A program made the translations under genes and the position numbers. Below the pieces are notes generated by a model, which was not told where the DNA came from, did not search any database, and was given only the letters and a program-made list of their open reading frames with translations. From NCBI RefSeq assembly GCF_018614035.1, contig NZ_JAGGPA010000005.1, positions 1 through 64,000 of the forward strand: a stretch of 64,000 bases of DNA. The letters are read 5' to 3'. This document shows, in pieces, positions 9,820 to 18,889 of the stretch (positions within the stretch are counted from its first letter, which is position 1; every line of letters begins with the position of its first letter). This stretch comes from Streptomyces sp. ISL-96. GTDB lineage: Bacteria > Actinomycetota > Actinomycetes > Streptomycetales > Streptomycetaceae.

Positions 9820-12800
9820 GTGCGCTTCGCCATCCTGGGTCCTCTCGACATCCGTTCCGCCGACGGTGACGCTCTCGATCCGGGCGGCCCCCGCCCCCGC
9901 GCGCTCCTCACGCTGCTGGTGCTGGAGGCCGGCCGGGCCGTGAGCACGGACCGGCTGACCGACGGGCTGTACGGCGACGAGCCGCCGGCCGGGGCCGCCA
10001 ACGCGCTCCAGTCCCAGGTGTCCCGGCTCCGCAAGCGTCTCGGCGTAACCATCGAGTCGCTGTCGGCCGGCTACCGGCTCGTCGCGGACCCGGACGACGT
10101 GGACGCTCACCGCTTCGAGCGGCTGTCCCGCGCGGGACGCCGGGCGCTGGCCGAGGGAGCTCACGCGCGGGCGGGCGAGCTGCTGCGGGAGGCGCTCGGG
10201 CTGTGGCGCGGGCCGGCGCTCGCGGGGCTGGCCGGGGTGCCGTTCGCCGAGGCTCGGGCGGCCCGGCTGGACGAGCTGCGGCTGGCCGCGCTCCAGGACC
10301 GCGTCGACGCGGATCTCGCGCTCGGCTCCGGCCCCGAGCTCGTGCCGGAGCTGCGGGAGCTCATCGCCGTACATCCCTTGAGGGAGCGGCTGTACGGGCA
10401 GCTGATGCGGGCACTGCACGCGGGCGGGCGCCCCGCCGAGGCGCTGACCGTGTACGAGCAGGCCCGGCGCAAGCTGGCCGGCGAGCTCGGCGCCGATCCC
10501 TCCGCCGAGCTGGCCGCACTCCATCTGGAGCTGCTGCGGGGGCAGTCCGCCGAGCGGACCGCCGCCCCGCGCGGGGTGCCGTCGCAGCTGACCAGCTTTG
10601 TGGGGCGCGACGAGGAGCTGGAGCGGATCGGCCGGCTGCTCGGCGCCGGGCGGCTGGTGACGCTGACCGGGCCCGGCGGGGCGGGCAAGACCCGGCTGGC
10701 GGTGGAGGCGGCCGGGCGGTGGGCGGGAACGGTCTGTTACGTCGAACTGGCGCCGGTCTCCGATGAAGCGCAGCTCCCGTACGCCGTACTGACCGCTCTC
10801 GGGGTGCGCGAAAGCGGCTTCCAGGAAACGGCCGCGGGTGATGCCACACAGCGGCTGCTGACCGCGCTCGAAGAGCGGGAGCTGCTGCTTCTGCTGGACA
10901 ACTGTGAGCATGTGGTCGAGGGCGCGGCGCGGCTCGCCGGTCTGCTCCTCGGTGCGTGCCCCCGTGTGCGCGTTCTGGCGACGGGGCGAGAGGCCCTGGG
11001 GATCACCGGTGAGGTGGTGTGCCCGCTGCCGCCGCTCGCGCTGCCGGCGGCCGTCGCGCTGTTCGCCGACCGGGCGGCAGCGGTCAACGCGGTCTTGCCG
11101 CCCGCCGTACGCCCCGGCTCCGGGCCGGAACACGAAAACGACGCCCACACGCGCGTGGAGCGCATCTGCGCCGCGCTGGACGGGCTGCCGCTCGCGATCG
11201 AGCTGGCGGCGGCCCGGCTGCGGACCCTCACGCTCGACGAGATCGCGGCGCGCCTCGACGACCGCTTCCGGCTGCTGTCGCGCGGCGGCGACCGCACCAA
11301 GGCGCCGCGGCACCGGACACTGCGCGCGGTCGTGGAGTGGAGCTGGGAGCTGCTCGACGAGGAGGAACGGCTGCTGGCGCAGCGGCTGACCGTGTTCGCC
11401 GGGGGCGCGACGCTCGACGCCGTCGAGCGGGTCTGTGATGTTCCGGGGGCCGAGGACGCGCTGGCCTCGCTCGCCGAGAAGTCGTTCGTGGAGGTGGCGG
11501 GCGGGCGGTACCGGATGCTGGAGACCATCCGGGTGTTCTGCGCGGAGCGTCTCGCGGGGGAACCCGCGCAGGAAAGCGTGCTTCGGGCGGCGCACGCGGC
11601 GTACTTCCTGGAGCTGGCCGAGACCGCCGAGCCGTTCCTGCGCGGCGGCGCGCAACTGGAGTGGCTGGCGCGGCTGGACGCCGACCACGCGAACTTGCTC
11701 GCGGCGCTGCGCCCGCTCCTGCTCCACGGCCGGAGGGCCGGCGCGCTGCGGCTGCGGCTGCGCTTGCGGCTGCTGGCCGCGATCTCCTGGTACGTGCGCC
11801 TGCGTGGCCGACAGGGGGAGCTGGTGCCGGTCGCCGCCGAACTGCTGGCGGCGGTGGGGACCGAGCCGCCCGAGGGGCTCGTCGAGGAGTACGTCCTGTG
11901 CGTGTTCAACGCCGTCGCTGGGCGCGGTGATCCGGCGGACGACGGGCTGATCGAGCGCGCCGACGCGCTGATGACCAGTCTGGCTCAGCGGCTGCGGCTG
12001 CCGTTCACGCTCGTGCTGTGGTCCCTGGTGAGCGGTCCGCGCAGCAGCGACATCGAGTGGGCGCGCGGGCGGCTGGGCGACGGTCTGTGGGCCGGGGCCG
12101 TGCTCGACATGGGGCACGGCTTTCAGGAGATGCTCGCCGGGCGGCCCGCGGCGTCCGAAGCCGCCTTCGGTGCGGCGCTGGAGGGCTTCCGGGCGGCCGG
12201 GGACCGCTGGGGCATGGCCAACTCCCTTGATCCGCTGGCGATGTTCGCGCACTGGCGCGGCGACGCCGGGCGGGCGCTGGTGCTGCTCGACGAGGCGCTC
12301 GCGCTCGTGCAAGTGCTGGAAGCGCCCGAGGAGACGGCCGATCTGCTGGTGCGCCGGGCGGCGGTCCTGCTGCACACGGGCAGGCCGGACGATGCGGTCG
12401 GGCTGTACACGCGCGCGGCGGAACTGGCCCGCAGCGTCGGCGTCCCGGACAAGGCCGCGGGAGCCGTGCGGGGGCTGGGCGATGCGGCTCGGCTGGCCGG
12501 TGACACTGCGGGGGCGCGGGAGCATTACGGGGCGGCGCTGGAGCTTGTCGCCGCGACGTGGTTCAGCGTGGGCGAGACCCTGCGGATCTTTGTCGGCCTC
12601 GGCCGGGCCGCCGGGGCCGAGGGCCGTGTCGACGAGGCCGCGGACTGGTTCGGGCAGGCGCGGGAACTGGCGCTGGAGCAGCCGGGGTCGCGGCTCGACC
12701 TGGCTGAGGTGGCCGAGGCGATGGCGTCCCTGGCCGCCGCCGAAGAGGCCGCCGGGCTGCTCGGCGCGGCGGAGGGGCTGCGCGGGGCGGCGCTCGCTCT

Positions 12801-12936
12801 GGACCCCGATGTGGCGCGTGTCCGTGACCGGGCTCGCGCGGGCCTGCCGCCCGGGACGTACGAGAAGGCGTACGCGCACGGGCGCGAGCTCCGGGGCCGG
12901 CTGAGGGTTCTTTCCCCCACCCGCCCCTTCCCGTAA
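9820..12936 (+). CDS. AfsR/SARP-family transcriptional regulator with NB-ARC and TPR domains
   Basis: 1038 aa from GTG (VRFAILGPLDIRSADG). Residues about 1-95 are an OmpR-type winged helix (ALQSQVSRLRKRLG), and about 100-245 a bacterial transcriptional activator domain. An NB-ARC-type ATPase follows, with P-loop GPGGAGKTRLAVEAA and Walker B-like ELLLLLDNCEHV. The remainder is helical, TPR-like repeats (for example DEALALVQVLEAPEETADLL, RAAELARSVGVPDKAAGAVR). AfsR-type proteins activate secondary-metabolite promoters; no biosynthetic cluster is adjacent, so this is probably a pleiotropic regulator. Its last residues (LSPTRPFP) and stop are encoded by the left arm of a dispersed intergenic repeat, so the C-terminus may have been rewritten by it. 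Confidence 0.9.
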   Translation: MRFAILGPLDIRSADGDALDPGGPRPRALLTLLVLEAGRAVSTDRLTDGLYGDEPPAGAANALQSQVSRLRKRLGVTIESLSAGYRLVADPDDVDAHRFERLSRAGRRALAEGAHARAGELLREALGLWRGPALAGLAGVPFAEARAARLDELRLAALQDRVDADLALGSGPELVPELRELIAVHPLRERLYGQLMRALHAGGRPAEALTVYEQARRKLAGELGADPSAELAALHLELLRGQSAERTAAPRGVPSQLTSFVGRDEELERIGRLLGAGRLVTLTGPGGAGKTRLAVEAAGRWAGTVCYVELAPVSDEAQLPYAVLTALGVRESGFQETAAGDATQRLLTALEERELLLLLDNCEHVVEGAARLAGLLLGACPRVRVLATGREALGITGEVVCPLPPLALPAAVALFADRAAAVNAVLPPAVRPGSGPEHENDAHTRVERICAALDGLPLAIELAAARLRTLTLDEIAARLDDRFRLLSRGGDRTKAPRHRTLRAVVEWSWELLDEEERLLAQRLTVFAGGATLDAVERVCDVPGAEDALASLAEKSFVEVAGGRYRMLETIRVFCAERLAGEPAQESVLRAAHAAYFLELAETAEPFLRGGAQLEWLARLDADHANLLAALRPLLLHGRRAGALRLRLRLRLLAAISWYVRLRGRQGELVPVAAELLAAVGTEPPEGLVEEYVLCVFNAVAGRGDPADDGLIERADALMTSLAQRLRLPFTLVLWSLVSGPRSSDIEWARGRLGDGLWAGAVLDMGHGFQEMLAGRPAASEAAFGAALEGFRAAGDRWGMANSLDPLAMFAHWRGDAGRALVLLDEALALVQVLEAPEETADLLVRRAAVLLHTGRPDDAVGLYTRAAELARSVGVPDKAAGAVRGLGDAARLAGDTAGAREHYGAALELVAATWFSVGETLRIFVGLGRAAGAEGRVDEAADWFGQARELALEQPGSRLDLAEVAEAMASLAAAEEAAGLLGAAEGLRGAALALDPDVARVRDRARAGLPPGTYEKAYAHGRELRGRLRVLSPTRPFP

Positions 12937-12985
12937 CAGGGGCTCCGCCCCGGACCCCGGTCCTCAAACGCCGGACGGGCTGAAA
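12914..12985. repeat. Dispersed intergenic repeat, left-arm copy
   Basis: It contains CCCGCCCCTTCCCG, GGGGCTCCGCCCC and TCCTCAAACGCCGGA in that order, the same order as at 26030-26100 and 58550-58620. It overlaps the 3' end of the SARP-type gene. Confidence 0.8.
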
Positions 12986-13730
12986 GGAGGCGCCGCACTC
13001 CGGAAGGCTGCGCCCTCGGGAGGGCGCGCACGAAAAGAGCCACGGCCCCGGGAGGGCCGCCGCACACCGAAAGCCGCCACCCGGGGAAGGCCCCCGCACA
13101 CCGGACCCAAGGTGCTGCCACACCCGAAGTGGGTGCCGCACTCGGGAAGGTTGCCACGCACAGAAACAACTGCATGCTCCGGAGGGCCGCCGCACACCAC
13201 AAAGCCACCTCCCCAGCAAGGCCCCGAAGACCGGACCCAGGGGGCTGCCGCACACCGAGTGGTGCTGCGCTTGGGAAGTTTGCCGCGCACGGGAAAAGCC
13301 GCCGCCTCGGGAGGGGCGCCGCGCGGTCAAAGGCCACCGCCCCCAGCGGGCTCCGCACACCGAAGATTGCCGCGCCCGGGATGTTGCCATGCCCGGGAAA
13401 GGCTGCCGCGTGCGGTAGTTCCGGAGGGGCGGGGAATCATGCCGCCGCCAGGAAATCCAGCCCGTCCGGCGATTGAGGACACGCCCGAAGGGCGTCAGAG
13501 GTCCGGGGCTTGCCCCCGCTCCCGTGGCGGAGCCACAAAGGTGGCAGCCGGAAGGGGCGGGACGCAGGATCATGCCGCCGCCGGGAAAACCCAGCCCGTC
13601 CGGCGATTGAGAACACGGCCGGAGGGCGTCCGGGGGGCCGGGGCCGGGGCTTGGCCCCGCGTGGCGGAGCCGCCGGTCGCGGTCAGCCGACGGTAAGGGG
13701 GCGGTCAGCGGTGGGGGTCAGGCTCGCCCC
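12986..13730. repeat. Repeat-rich intergenic region with a degenerate 130-bp tandem duplication
   Basis: 745 bp with no convincing gene. It is built from degenerate 30-40-bp units (GGAGGGCCGCCGCACACCG type). A higher-order duplication has a period of about 130 bp: GGACCC starts at 13103 and again at 13233, with the same order of sub-units after each. From 13434 and 13568 come two tandem right-arm copies of the dispersed repeat (CCAGCCCGTCCGGCGATTGAG). Long open frames on both strands here are a composition effect. Confidence 0.7.
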
Positions 13731-14924
13731 ATGACCACCCAGCTGCGCAACCTCAACGTCCTGATCTCCGGCGCCAGCATCGCCGGCCCCGCCCTCGCCC
13801 TCCAGCTCTCCCGGTACGGCGCTCACGTCACCGTCGTGGAGAAGGCACCGGCCCTGCGCACCGGCGGTTTCGCCGTCGACTTCCGCGGTCACGTCCACCG
13901 CAAGGTCCTCCAGGAGCTCGGCATCTGGGACGACGTCCACCGCCGTCAGACCCACATGGGCACGCAGACCGTCGTCGACATCGACGGAAGCCCGCGCGTC
14001 GACCTGCCCTCCGCCATGATGAGCGGCGACGTGGAGATCTTCCGCGGCGATCTCTCCGCCATCCTGTACGAGCGCACCTTGGACACCGTCGAGTACGTCT
14101 TCGGGGCCTCGGTCGCCACCATGGCAGAGGACGTCGACGGCGTCGACGTCACCTTCGACCACGGCGCCCCCCGCCGCTTCGACCTCGTCGTCGGCGCCGA
14201 CGGACTGCACTCGAACACCCGCCGCCTCGCCTTCGGCGACGAGTCGCGGTATCTGCGCTACCTCGGCTACTACGTCGCCGGCTTCGACATGCCCAACCAC
14301 CTCGGACTGGACCGCACCGCCCGCGTCTACAGCGACCCGGGCCGCATGCTCTCCATCGCAAACTACGACGGCGACCCCGACCGGGCCGGCGCCAGCTTCG
14401 TCTTCGCCTCCGAGCAGCTCGCGTACGACCGCAACGACCTCGGCCGGCAGAAGAAGATCCTCGCCGCGAAGTTCGCGGACATGGGGTGGGAGACCCCCAA
14501 GGCGCTGGACGCCCTCGACGACGCCGACAGCCTGTACTTCGACGCGATCGCGCAGATCCACATCGACCGGCTGTCCAAGGGCCGGGTGGTCCTGATCGGC
14601 GACGCGGGTTACGGCGCCACCATGGGCGGCATGGGGACCGGTGCGGCGGTCGTCTGCGCCTACGTGCTCGCCGGCGAACTCGCCCGCGCACACGGGGACC
14701 ACCGCATCGCCTTCGCGGCGTACGAGGCGGAGGTACGCGACTTCGCGAAGGGCTGCCAGAAGATCGCGGGCAACGCGGGCCCGTTCCTCGCGCCGCCCAC
14801 CGAGAAGAAGATCCGGCAGCGCGACCGGGCGTACCGCGTTCTGAGTTCGCGTCTTCTCGCCGGGTTCTTCAAGAAGCTCACGGAGCGGGCCGCGACCAAC
14901 ATCAGGCTGAAGGATTACGCCTGA
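13731..14924 (+). CDS. FAD-dependent monooxygenase (PHBH/aromatic hydroxylase-like)
   Basis: 397 aa, single-component flavoprotein monooxygenase family. The N-terminal dinucleotide fold is VLISGASIAGPALALQLSRY with VVEK at the end of strand 2. The DG motif is LVVGADGLHSNTRRL, and the GD motif is RVVLIGDAGYGATMGGMG. The substrate cannot be predicted; tetracycline-inactivating (TetX-like) and polyketide-tailoring enzymes share the fold. It stands alone: 5' is the repeat region and 3' it meets thiD head-on with adjacent stop codons. Confidence 0.88.
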   Translation: MTTQLRNLNVLISGASIAGPALALQLSRYGAHVTVVEKAPALRTGGFAVDFRGHVHRKVLQELGIWDDVHRRQTHMGTQTVVDIDGSPRVDLPSAMMSGDVEIFRGDLSAILYERTLDTVEYVFGASVATMAEDVDGVDVTFDHGAPRRFDLVVGADGLHSNTRRLAFGDESRYLRYLGYYVAGFDMPNHLGLDRTARVYSDPGRMLSIANYDGDPDRAGASFVFASEQLAYDRNDLGRQKKILAAKFADMGWETPKALDALDDADSLYFDAIAQIHIDRLSKGRVVLIGDAGYGATMGGMGTGAAVVCAYVLAGELARAHGDHRIAFAAYEAEVRDFAKGCQKIAGNAGPFLAPPTEKKIRQRDRAYRVLSSRLLAGFFKKLTERAATNIRLKDYA

Positions 14925-15725
14925 CTACTCCTGGCTGTTCCTGAGCCGCCAGCCGTGGTCCACCGGGCCTATCCCCGCGCCCAGCGCGAATCCTGCCGCG
15001 ATCGCCTCGGTCACGTACTCCTTGGCGGCGGACACGGCCTGCGGTACGTCGAGGCCCTTCGCCAGGCCCGAGGCGATCGCGGACGCCAGCGTGCAGCCCG
15101 TGCCGTGCGTGTGCCGGTTGTCGTGGCGGGGGGCACGCAGCCAGTGCTCCTCGGTGCCGTCCGTGAGGAGGTCGATCGCGTCGCCCGGCAGGTGTCCGCC
15201 CTTGACGAGCACCCAGCGCGGTCCGAATTCCAGGAGTGCGTCGGCGGCCCGCCGCAGATCGGCCTCGGACTCCACGCGTACGCCGGTGAGCTGGGCCACC
15301 TCGTCGAGGTTCGGGGTCGCGACGGTCGCCGTGGGCAGCAGCTTCGTCCGTACGGATTCGAGGGCGGACGTGGCGAGCAGCGGGTCCCCGTGCTTCGACA
15401 CCCCCACCGGGTCGACGACCACCGGGGCGTCGGTGCCGGCCAGCAGCTCGGCCACCGTCTCGACGAGGTCGGCGGAGGACAGCATCCCGGTCTTCACGGC
15501 CTGTACGCCGATGTCGTCGACGACGCTGCGGTACTGCGCCCGTACGGCCTCCACGGGCAGGTCCCAGGCGCCTTGCACCCCCAGCGAGTTCTGCGCCGTC
15601 ACGGCGGTGAGCACGCTCATGCCGTGCACGCCGAGCGCCAGCATCGTCTTGAGGTCGGCCTGGATACCCGCACCGCCGCCGGAGTCGGATCCGGCGACGG
15701 TGAGGACGCAAGGAAGTATTCGCAT
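14925..15725 (-). CDS. thiD: Hydroxymethylpyrimidine/phosphomethylpyrimidine kinase
   Basis: Two sequential phosphorylations of HMP to HMP-PP for thiamine synthesis. 266 aa starting [20 protein letters not shown]. The glycine-rich N-terminal motif and the C-terminal anion hole ([13 protein letters not shown]) are intact. It sits 49 nt downstream of thiL, which supplies the last step of the same pathway. Its TAG stop immediately abuts the TGA of the convergent monooxygenase gene. Confidence 0.96.
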   Translation of the reverse strand: MRILPCVLTVAGSDSGGGAGIQADLKTMLALGVHGMSVLTAVTAQNSLGVQGAWDLPVEAVRAQYRSVVDDIGVQAVKTGMLSSADLVETVAELLAGTDAPVVVDPVGVSKHGDPLLATSALESVRTKLLPTATVATPNLDEVAQLTGVRVESEADLRRAADALLEFGPRWVLVKGGHLPGDAIDLLTDGTEEHWLRAPRHDNRHTHGTGCTLASAIASGLAKGLDVPQAVSAAKEYVTEAIAAGFALGAGIGPVDHGWRLRNSQE

Positions 15726-15774
15726 ACGGGCGAATCTAGTACGCCTCCGGTACGCCCGGGCCACGGCCGTGGGA

Positions 15775-16746
15775 CTAGGGGGCCGTCTCGATGTCCTCGA
15801 AGTGGTCCCAGCCGCCCTTCTTCGTCCACGGCGCCCCGTCGACCGTCACCTGCGGCAGCGCCGACGGGTTGAGGACCTCGCCGATGATCTTCCAGCGGGC
15901 GGGCAGCTTCGTGTCCGGCGGGAACGTCGCCACGATCGCGTGGTCCTCTCCCCCGGTCAGCACCCATTGCAGCGGGTCCACGCCGACCGCCTGCCCGATG
16001 TCCGACATCTGCGTCGGAATGTCGATGAGCCCGGACCGCAGGTCGATACGGACCTTGCTGGCCTCCGCGATGTGCCCGAGGTCGGCGACGAGCCCGTCAC
16101 TGACGTCGGTCATGGCGGTGGCGCCGAGCCCGGCGGCCGCGGGACCCGCGTGGTACGGCGGCTCCGGGCGCCGGTGTGCCTCGACGAAGGCGCGCGGCGA
16201 GCGGAAGCCGCGCGAGAGAACGGCGAGGCCCGCCGCGGACCAGCCCAGCCAGCCGGTGACGGCGACGACATCGCCGGGCCTGGCGCCGGACCGCGTCACC
16301 GGTTCGTGGTTGCGCAGGTCGCCGAGCGCGGTGATCGCCACGGTGATGGTCTCGCCGCGTACGACGTCACCGCCGACGACGGCCGCCCCCGCGACCTGGC
16401 ACTCGTCCCGGATGCCGTCCATCAGCTCGGTCGGCCAGCTGACCGGGAGTTCGGCGGGGACGACGAGGCCGAGGAGCAGAGCGGTCGGCACCGCTCCCAT
16501 GGCGGCGATATCGGCCAGATTCTGGGCGGCGGCCTTGCGGCCCACGTCGTACGCCGTCGACCAGTCGCGCCGGAAGTGACGCCCTTCGAGCAGGATGTCC
16601 GTACTCGCCACGACCCGCCGGTCGGGTGCGGCCACGACGGCGGCGTCGTCGCCGGGCCCCAGCCGTACCGCCGGGGTGGTGGTGAGCCGGGAGGTGAGCT
16701 CTCTGATGAGCCCGAACTCCCCCAGTTCGCCCACAGTGCCCTTCAT
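15775..16746 (-). CDS. thiL: Thiamine-monophosphate kinase
   Basis: ATP-dependent phosphorylation of TMP to thiamine pyrophosphate. 323 aa from [14 protein letters not shown] with GAAGGGG upstream. PurM-like ATP/Mg motifs: [32 protein letters not shown] and [11 protein letters not shown]. The open frame runs 41 codons further upstream without a good start. Forms a thiL-thiD unit. Confidence 0.96.
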   Translation of the reverse strand: MKGTVGELGEFGLIRELTSRLTTTPAVRLGPGDDAAVVAAPDRRVVASTDILLEGRHFRRDWSTAYDVGRKAAAQNLADIAAMGAVPTALLLGLVVPAELPVSWPTELMDGIRDECQVAGAAVVGGDVVRGETITVAITALGDLRNHEPVTRSGARPGDVVAVTGWLGWSAAGLAVLSRGFRSPRAFVEAHRRPEPPYHAGPAAAGLGATAMTDVSDGLVADLGHIAEASKVRIDLRSGLIDIPTQMSDIGQAVGVDPLQWVLTGGEDHAIVATFPPDTKLPARWKIIGEVLNPSALPQVTVDGAPWTKKGGWDHFEDIETAP

Positions 16747-16952
16747 GGATGTGCCCCTTCTGCCCCAGTGCGCTTGCGGTCGCGAGCCATCACTGCTGTA
16801 GGTACCGTCAACACATACGTCAACTTCTGGTCTCCGTACGCCACGCTCCGTAAGCCGACGGCCGCGCAAGTCTCCCCGCCGGCCACGACGACGCGATACG
16901 GTGGCGTCTCTTTATCTCCCCACATGATCCTCGTGGCCGCCCTGGAGGTTCC

Positions 16953-17186
16953 GTGGTACAGGCGTACATCCTCATCCAGACCGAGGTGGGCAAGGCGTCG
17001 TCCGTCGCCGAGACCATCGGCAAGATTCCGGGAGTGATCCAGGCCGAGGACGTGACCGGACCCTATGACGTGATCGTGCGCGCGCAGGCCGACACGGTCG
17101 ATGATCTCGGCCGGCTGGTGGTCGCCAAGGTCCAGCAAGTGGACGGCATCACCCGCACTCTGACCTGCCCGGTCGTGCACATCTAG
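16953..17186 (+). CDS. Stand-alone Lrp/AsnC effector (RAM) domain protein
   Basis: 77 aa from GTG (MVQAYILIQTEVGKASSVAE). It consists only of the alpha-beta-beta-alpha ligand-binding domain of Lrp/AsnC regulators (GVIQAEDVTGPYDVIVRAQA) and has no helix-turn-helix. Such proteins can form dimers and octamers and bind amino acids, possibly modulating full-length Lrp proteins. The role is inferred by family only. It is divergent from thiL and 20 nt upstream of the DUF3515 lipoprotein. Confidence 0.9.
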   Translation: MVQAYILIQTEVGKASSVAETIGKIPGVIQAEDVTGPYDVIVRAQADTVDDLGRLVVAKVQQVDGITRTLTCPVVHI

Positions 17187-17206
17187 CCCCCGTCTACTCT
17201 TGGCCG

Positions 17207-17701
17207 GTGACTTCCACTTCCCGCCGGCTTTTGTCGCATTCGTCGATGGCGTGCGCCGCCCTGCTGCTCGCTGCCGCCGCCGGCTGTTCCCTCGCGTCCC
17301 TCACACACGACGCCGTGGCGATCCCGGTTCCCACCCCGTCCTCGGAAGAGGCCGAGGTGTGCCGGGCGCTGCACCGTGAGCTGCCGGAGTCCGTCGAGGG
17401 GCAGCAGCGGCGCACCGCCGACCCGGAGTCGGACCTCACCGCCGTATGGGGAGATCCGGCGATCGTACTGCGCTGTGGTGTCCCCCGGCCGGAGAAGATG
17501 AGCGATCCGGCGGCGCAGGCGGTGGAGGCGGACGGCGTCAACTGGATGCTGGAGCGGCAGGAGGACGGCAGCCCGCGCTTCACCACGACCTACCGCGAGG
17601 CGTACGTCGAAGTCACACTCCCCGCGAAGTACGCCCACGACGTCACGCCGTTGGCGGCCTTCGCGGGGCCGGTGAAGAAGGCAGTGCCCGGCAGCCTCTA
17701 G
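17207..17701 (+). CDS. DUF3515 family lipoprotein
   Basis: 164 aa with a lipoprotein signal peptide: basic MTSTSRRLL, a hydrophobic stretch and lipobox LLAAAAGC (Cys 27). The mature part matches the actinobacterial DUF3515 pattern (CRALHRELPESVEGQQRR ... VLRCGVPRP). Function unknown; predicted to be anchored outside the membrane. GTG start. Its TAG stop overlaps the ddl TAG on the other strand (shared CTAG). Confidence 0.88.
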   Translation: MTSTSRRLLSHSSMACAALLLAAAAGCSLASLTHDAVAIPVPTPSSEEAEVCRALHRELPESVEGQQRRTADPESDLTAVWGDPAIVLRCGVPRPEKMSDPAAQAVEADGVNWMLERQEDGSPRFTTTYREAYVEVTLPAKYAHDVTPLAAFAGPVKKAVPGSL

Positions 17702-18855
17702 CGCAGGCCCGTCGGGCGGCGCAGCGCGGCCTGGATGAGCAGGTCGACGAGCTCCGGGTAGGACACCCCGGTCTCCTGCCACATCCGCGGGTACATGGAG
17801 ATCGGCGTGAAGCCGGGCATCGTGTTGATCTCGTTGATCACGAACTCGCCGCTGTCGAGCAGGAAGAAGTCCGCCCGCACCAGGCCCTCGCAGGACGCGG
17901 CGTCGAACGCCTCGACCGCGAGCCGCCGCACCTCGGCGGTCTGCTCCTCGGTGAGCGGGGCGGGCACCAGGCCCGCCGCCGAGTCGATGTACTTCGCCTC
18001 GAAGTCGTAGAAGTCGTGGGACGTGACGGGCGGGATCTCGGCGGGCACGCTCGCGCGCGGCCCGTCCTCGAACTCCAGCACACCGCACTCGATCTCGCGG
18101 CCGCGCAGCAGCGACTCGACGAGGATCTTGGGATCGTGGCGCTGCGCCTCCTCGATCGCCGCGTCGAGGCCGGAGAGGTCACTGACCTTGGTGATGCCCA
18201 TCGAGGAGCCGCCGCGGGCCGGCTTGATGAACAGCGGCCAGCCGTGCTCGCCGGCGAAGTCGACGATCTTCTCGCGGGCGGCGGAAGGATCGTTTTCCCA
18301 CTCCCGGGGGCGGATGACCTCGTACGGGCCGACCGGCAGCCCGAAGGAGATGAACACCCGCTTCATGTACTCCTTGTCCTGGCCGACGGCCGAGGCGAGC
18401 ACACCGGAGCCGACGTACGGGACGCCGGAGAGCTCCAGGAGGCCCTGGAGGGTGCCGTCCTCGCCGTACGGGCCGTGCAGCACGGGAAAGACCACGTCGA
18501 CCTCGCCCAGCGCCTTGGGCACCGAGCCAGGCTCGGTGTAGAGCACTTCGCGGACGCTCGGGTCGACCGAGAGCACCACGCCGCCCTCGGTCGATTCGGC
18601 GAGGTTCTCGACGCTCGGCAGGGTCCGGTCGGCGATGGCCATCCGGTCGGGCTCGTCGGCGGTCAGCGCCCAGCGGCCGTCCGTCGTGATGCCGATCGGC
18701 AGTACGTCGTACTTCTCGCGGTCGATGGACCGCAGTACGGCGCCGGCCGTGACGACCGAGATGGCGTGCTCGGAGCTGCGACCGCCGAAAACGACGGCCA
18801 CCCGCGGCTTGCGGGGCTCCTGTGCGGGGCTCTGGGGGAGGTTCTCGCTGCTCAT
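17698..18855 (-). CDS. ddl: D-alanine--D-alanine ligase
   Basis: ATP-grasp ligase making the D-Ala-D-Ala dipeptide of peptidoglycan. 385 aa. N-terminus PRKPRVAVVFGGRSSEHAIS; ATP-grasp loop KPARGGSSMGITKV; metal-binding end RADFFLLDSGEFVINEINTM. A lactate-preferring ligase would have a changed omega loop; the YDFEAKYIDS segment here fits the standard Ddl with Tyr. It lies 34 nt downstream of gpsA and is probably cotranscribed with plsC-gpsA. Confidence 0.96.
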   Translation of the reverse strand: MSSENLPQSPAQEPRKPRVAVVFGGRSSEHAISVVTAGAVLRSIDREKYDVLPIGITTDGRWALTADEPDRMAIADRTLPSVENLAESTEGGVVLSVDPSVREVLYTEPGSVPKALGEVDVVFPVLHGPYGEDGTLQGLLELSGVPYVGSGVLASAVGQDKEYMKRVFISFGLPVGPYEVIRPREWENDPSAAREKIVDFAGEHGWPLFIKPARGGSSMGITKVSDLSGLDAAIEEAQRHDPKILVESLLRGREIECGVLEFEDGPRASVPAEIPPVTSHDFYDFEAKYIDSAAGLVPAPLTEEQTAEVRRLAVEAFDAASCEGLVRADFFLLDSGEFVINEINTMPGFTPISMYPRMWQETGVSYPELVDLLIQAALRRPTGLR

Positions 18856-18889
18856 ATCGCGTTGAGGGTACCTGGTAGTAGGGACTGCG

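Noticed and set aside
9772..12879. Long minus-strand frame opposite the SARP-type regulator
   Set aside because: Gln/Arg/Pro-rich shadow translation without domains; the plus-strand gene has clear motifs.
12525..13573. Overlapping minus-strand frames of 270-340 codons running from the SARP gene end through the repeat-rich gap
   Set aside because: They arise from the GC-rich repeat units; Cys/Trp/Arg-rich, with no start context and no domain.
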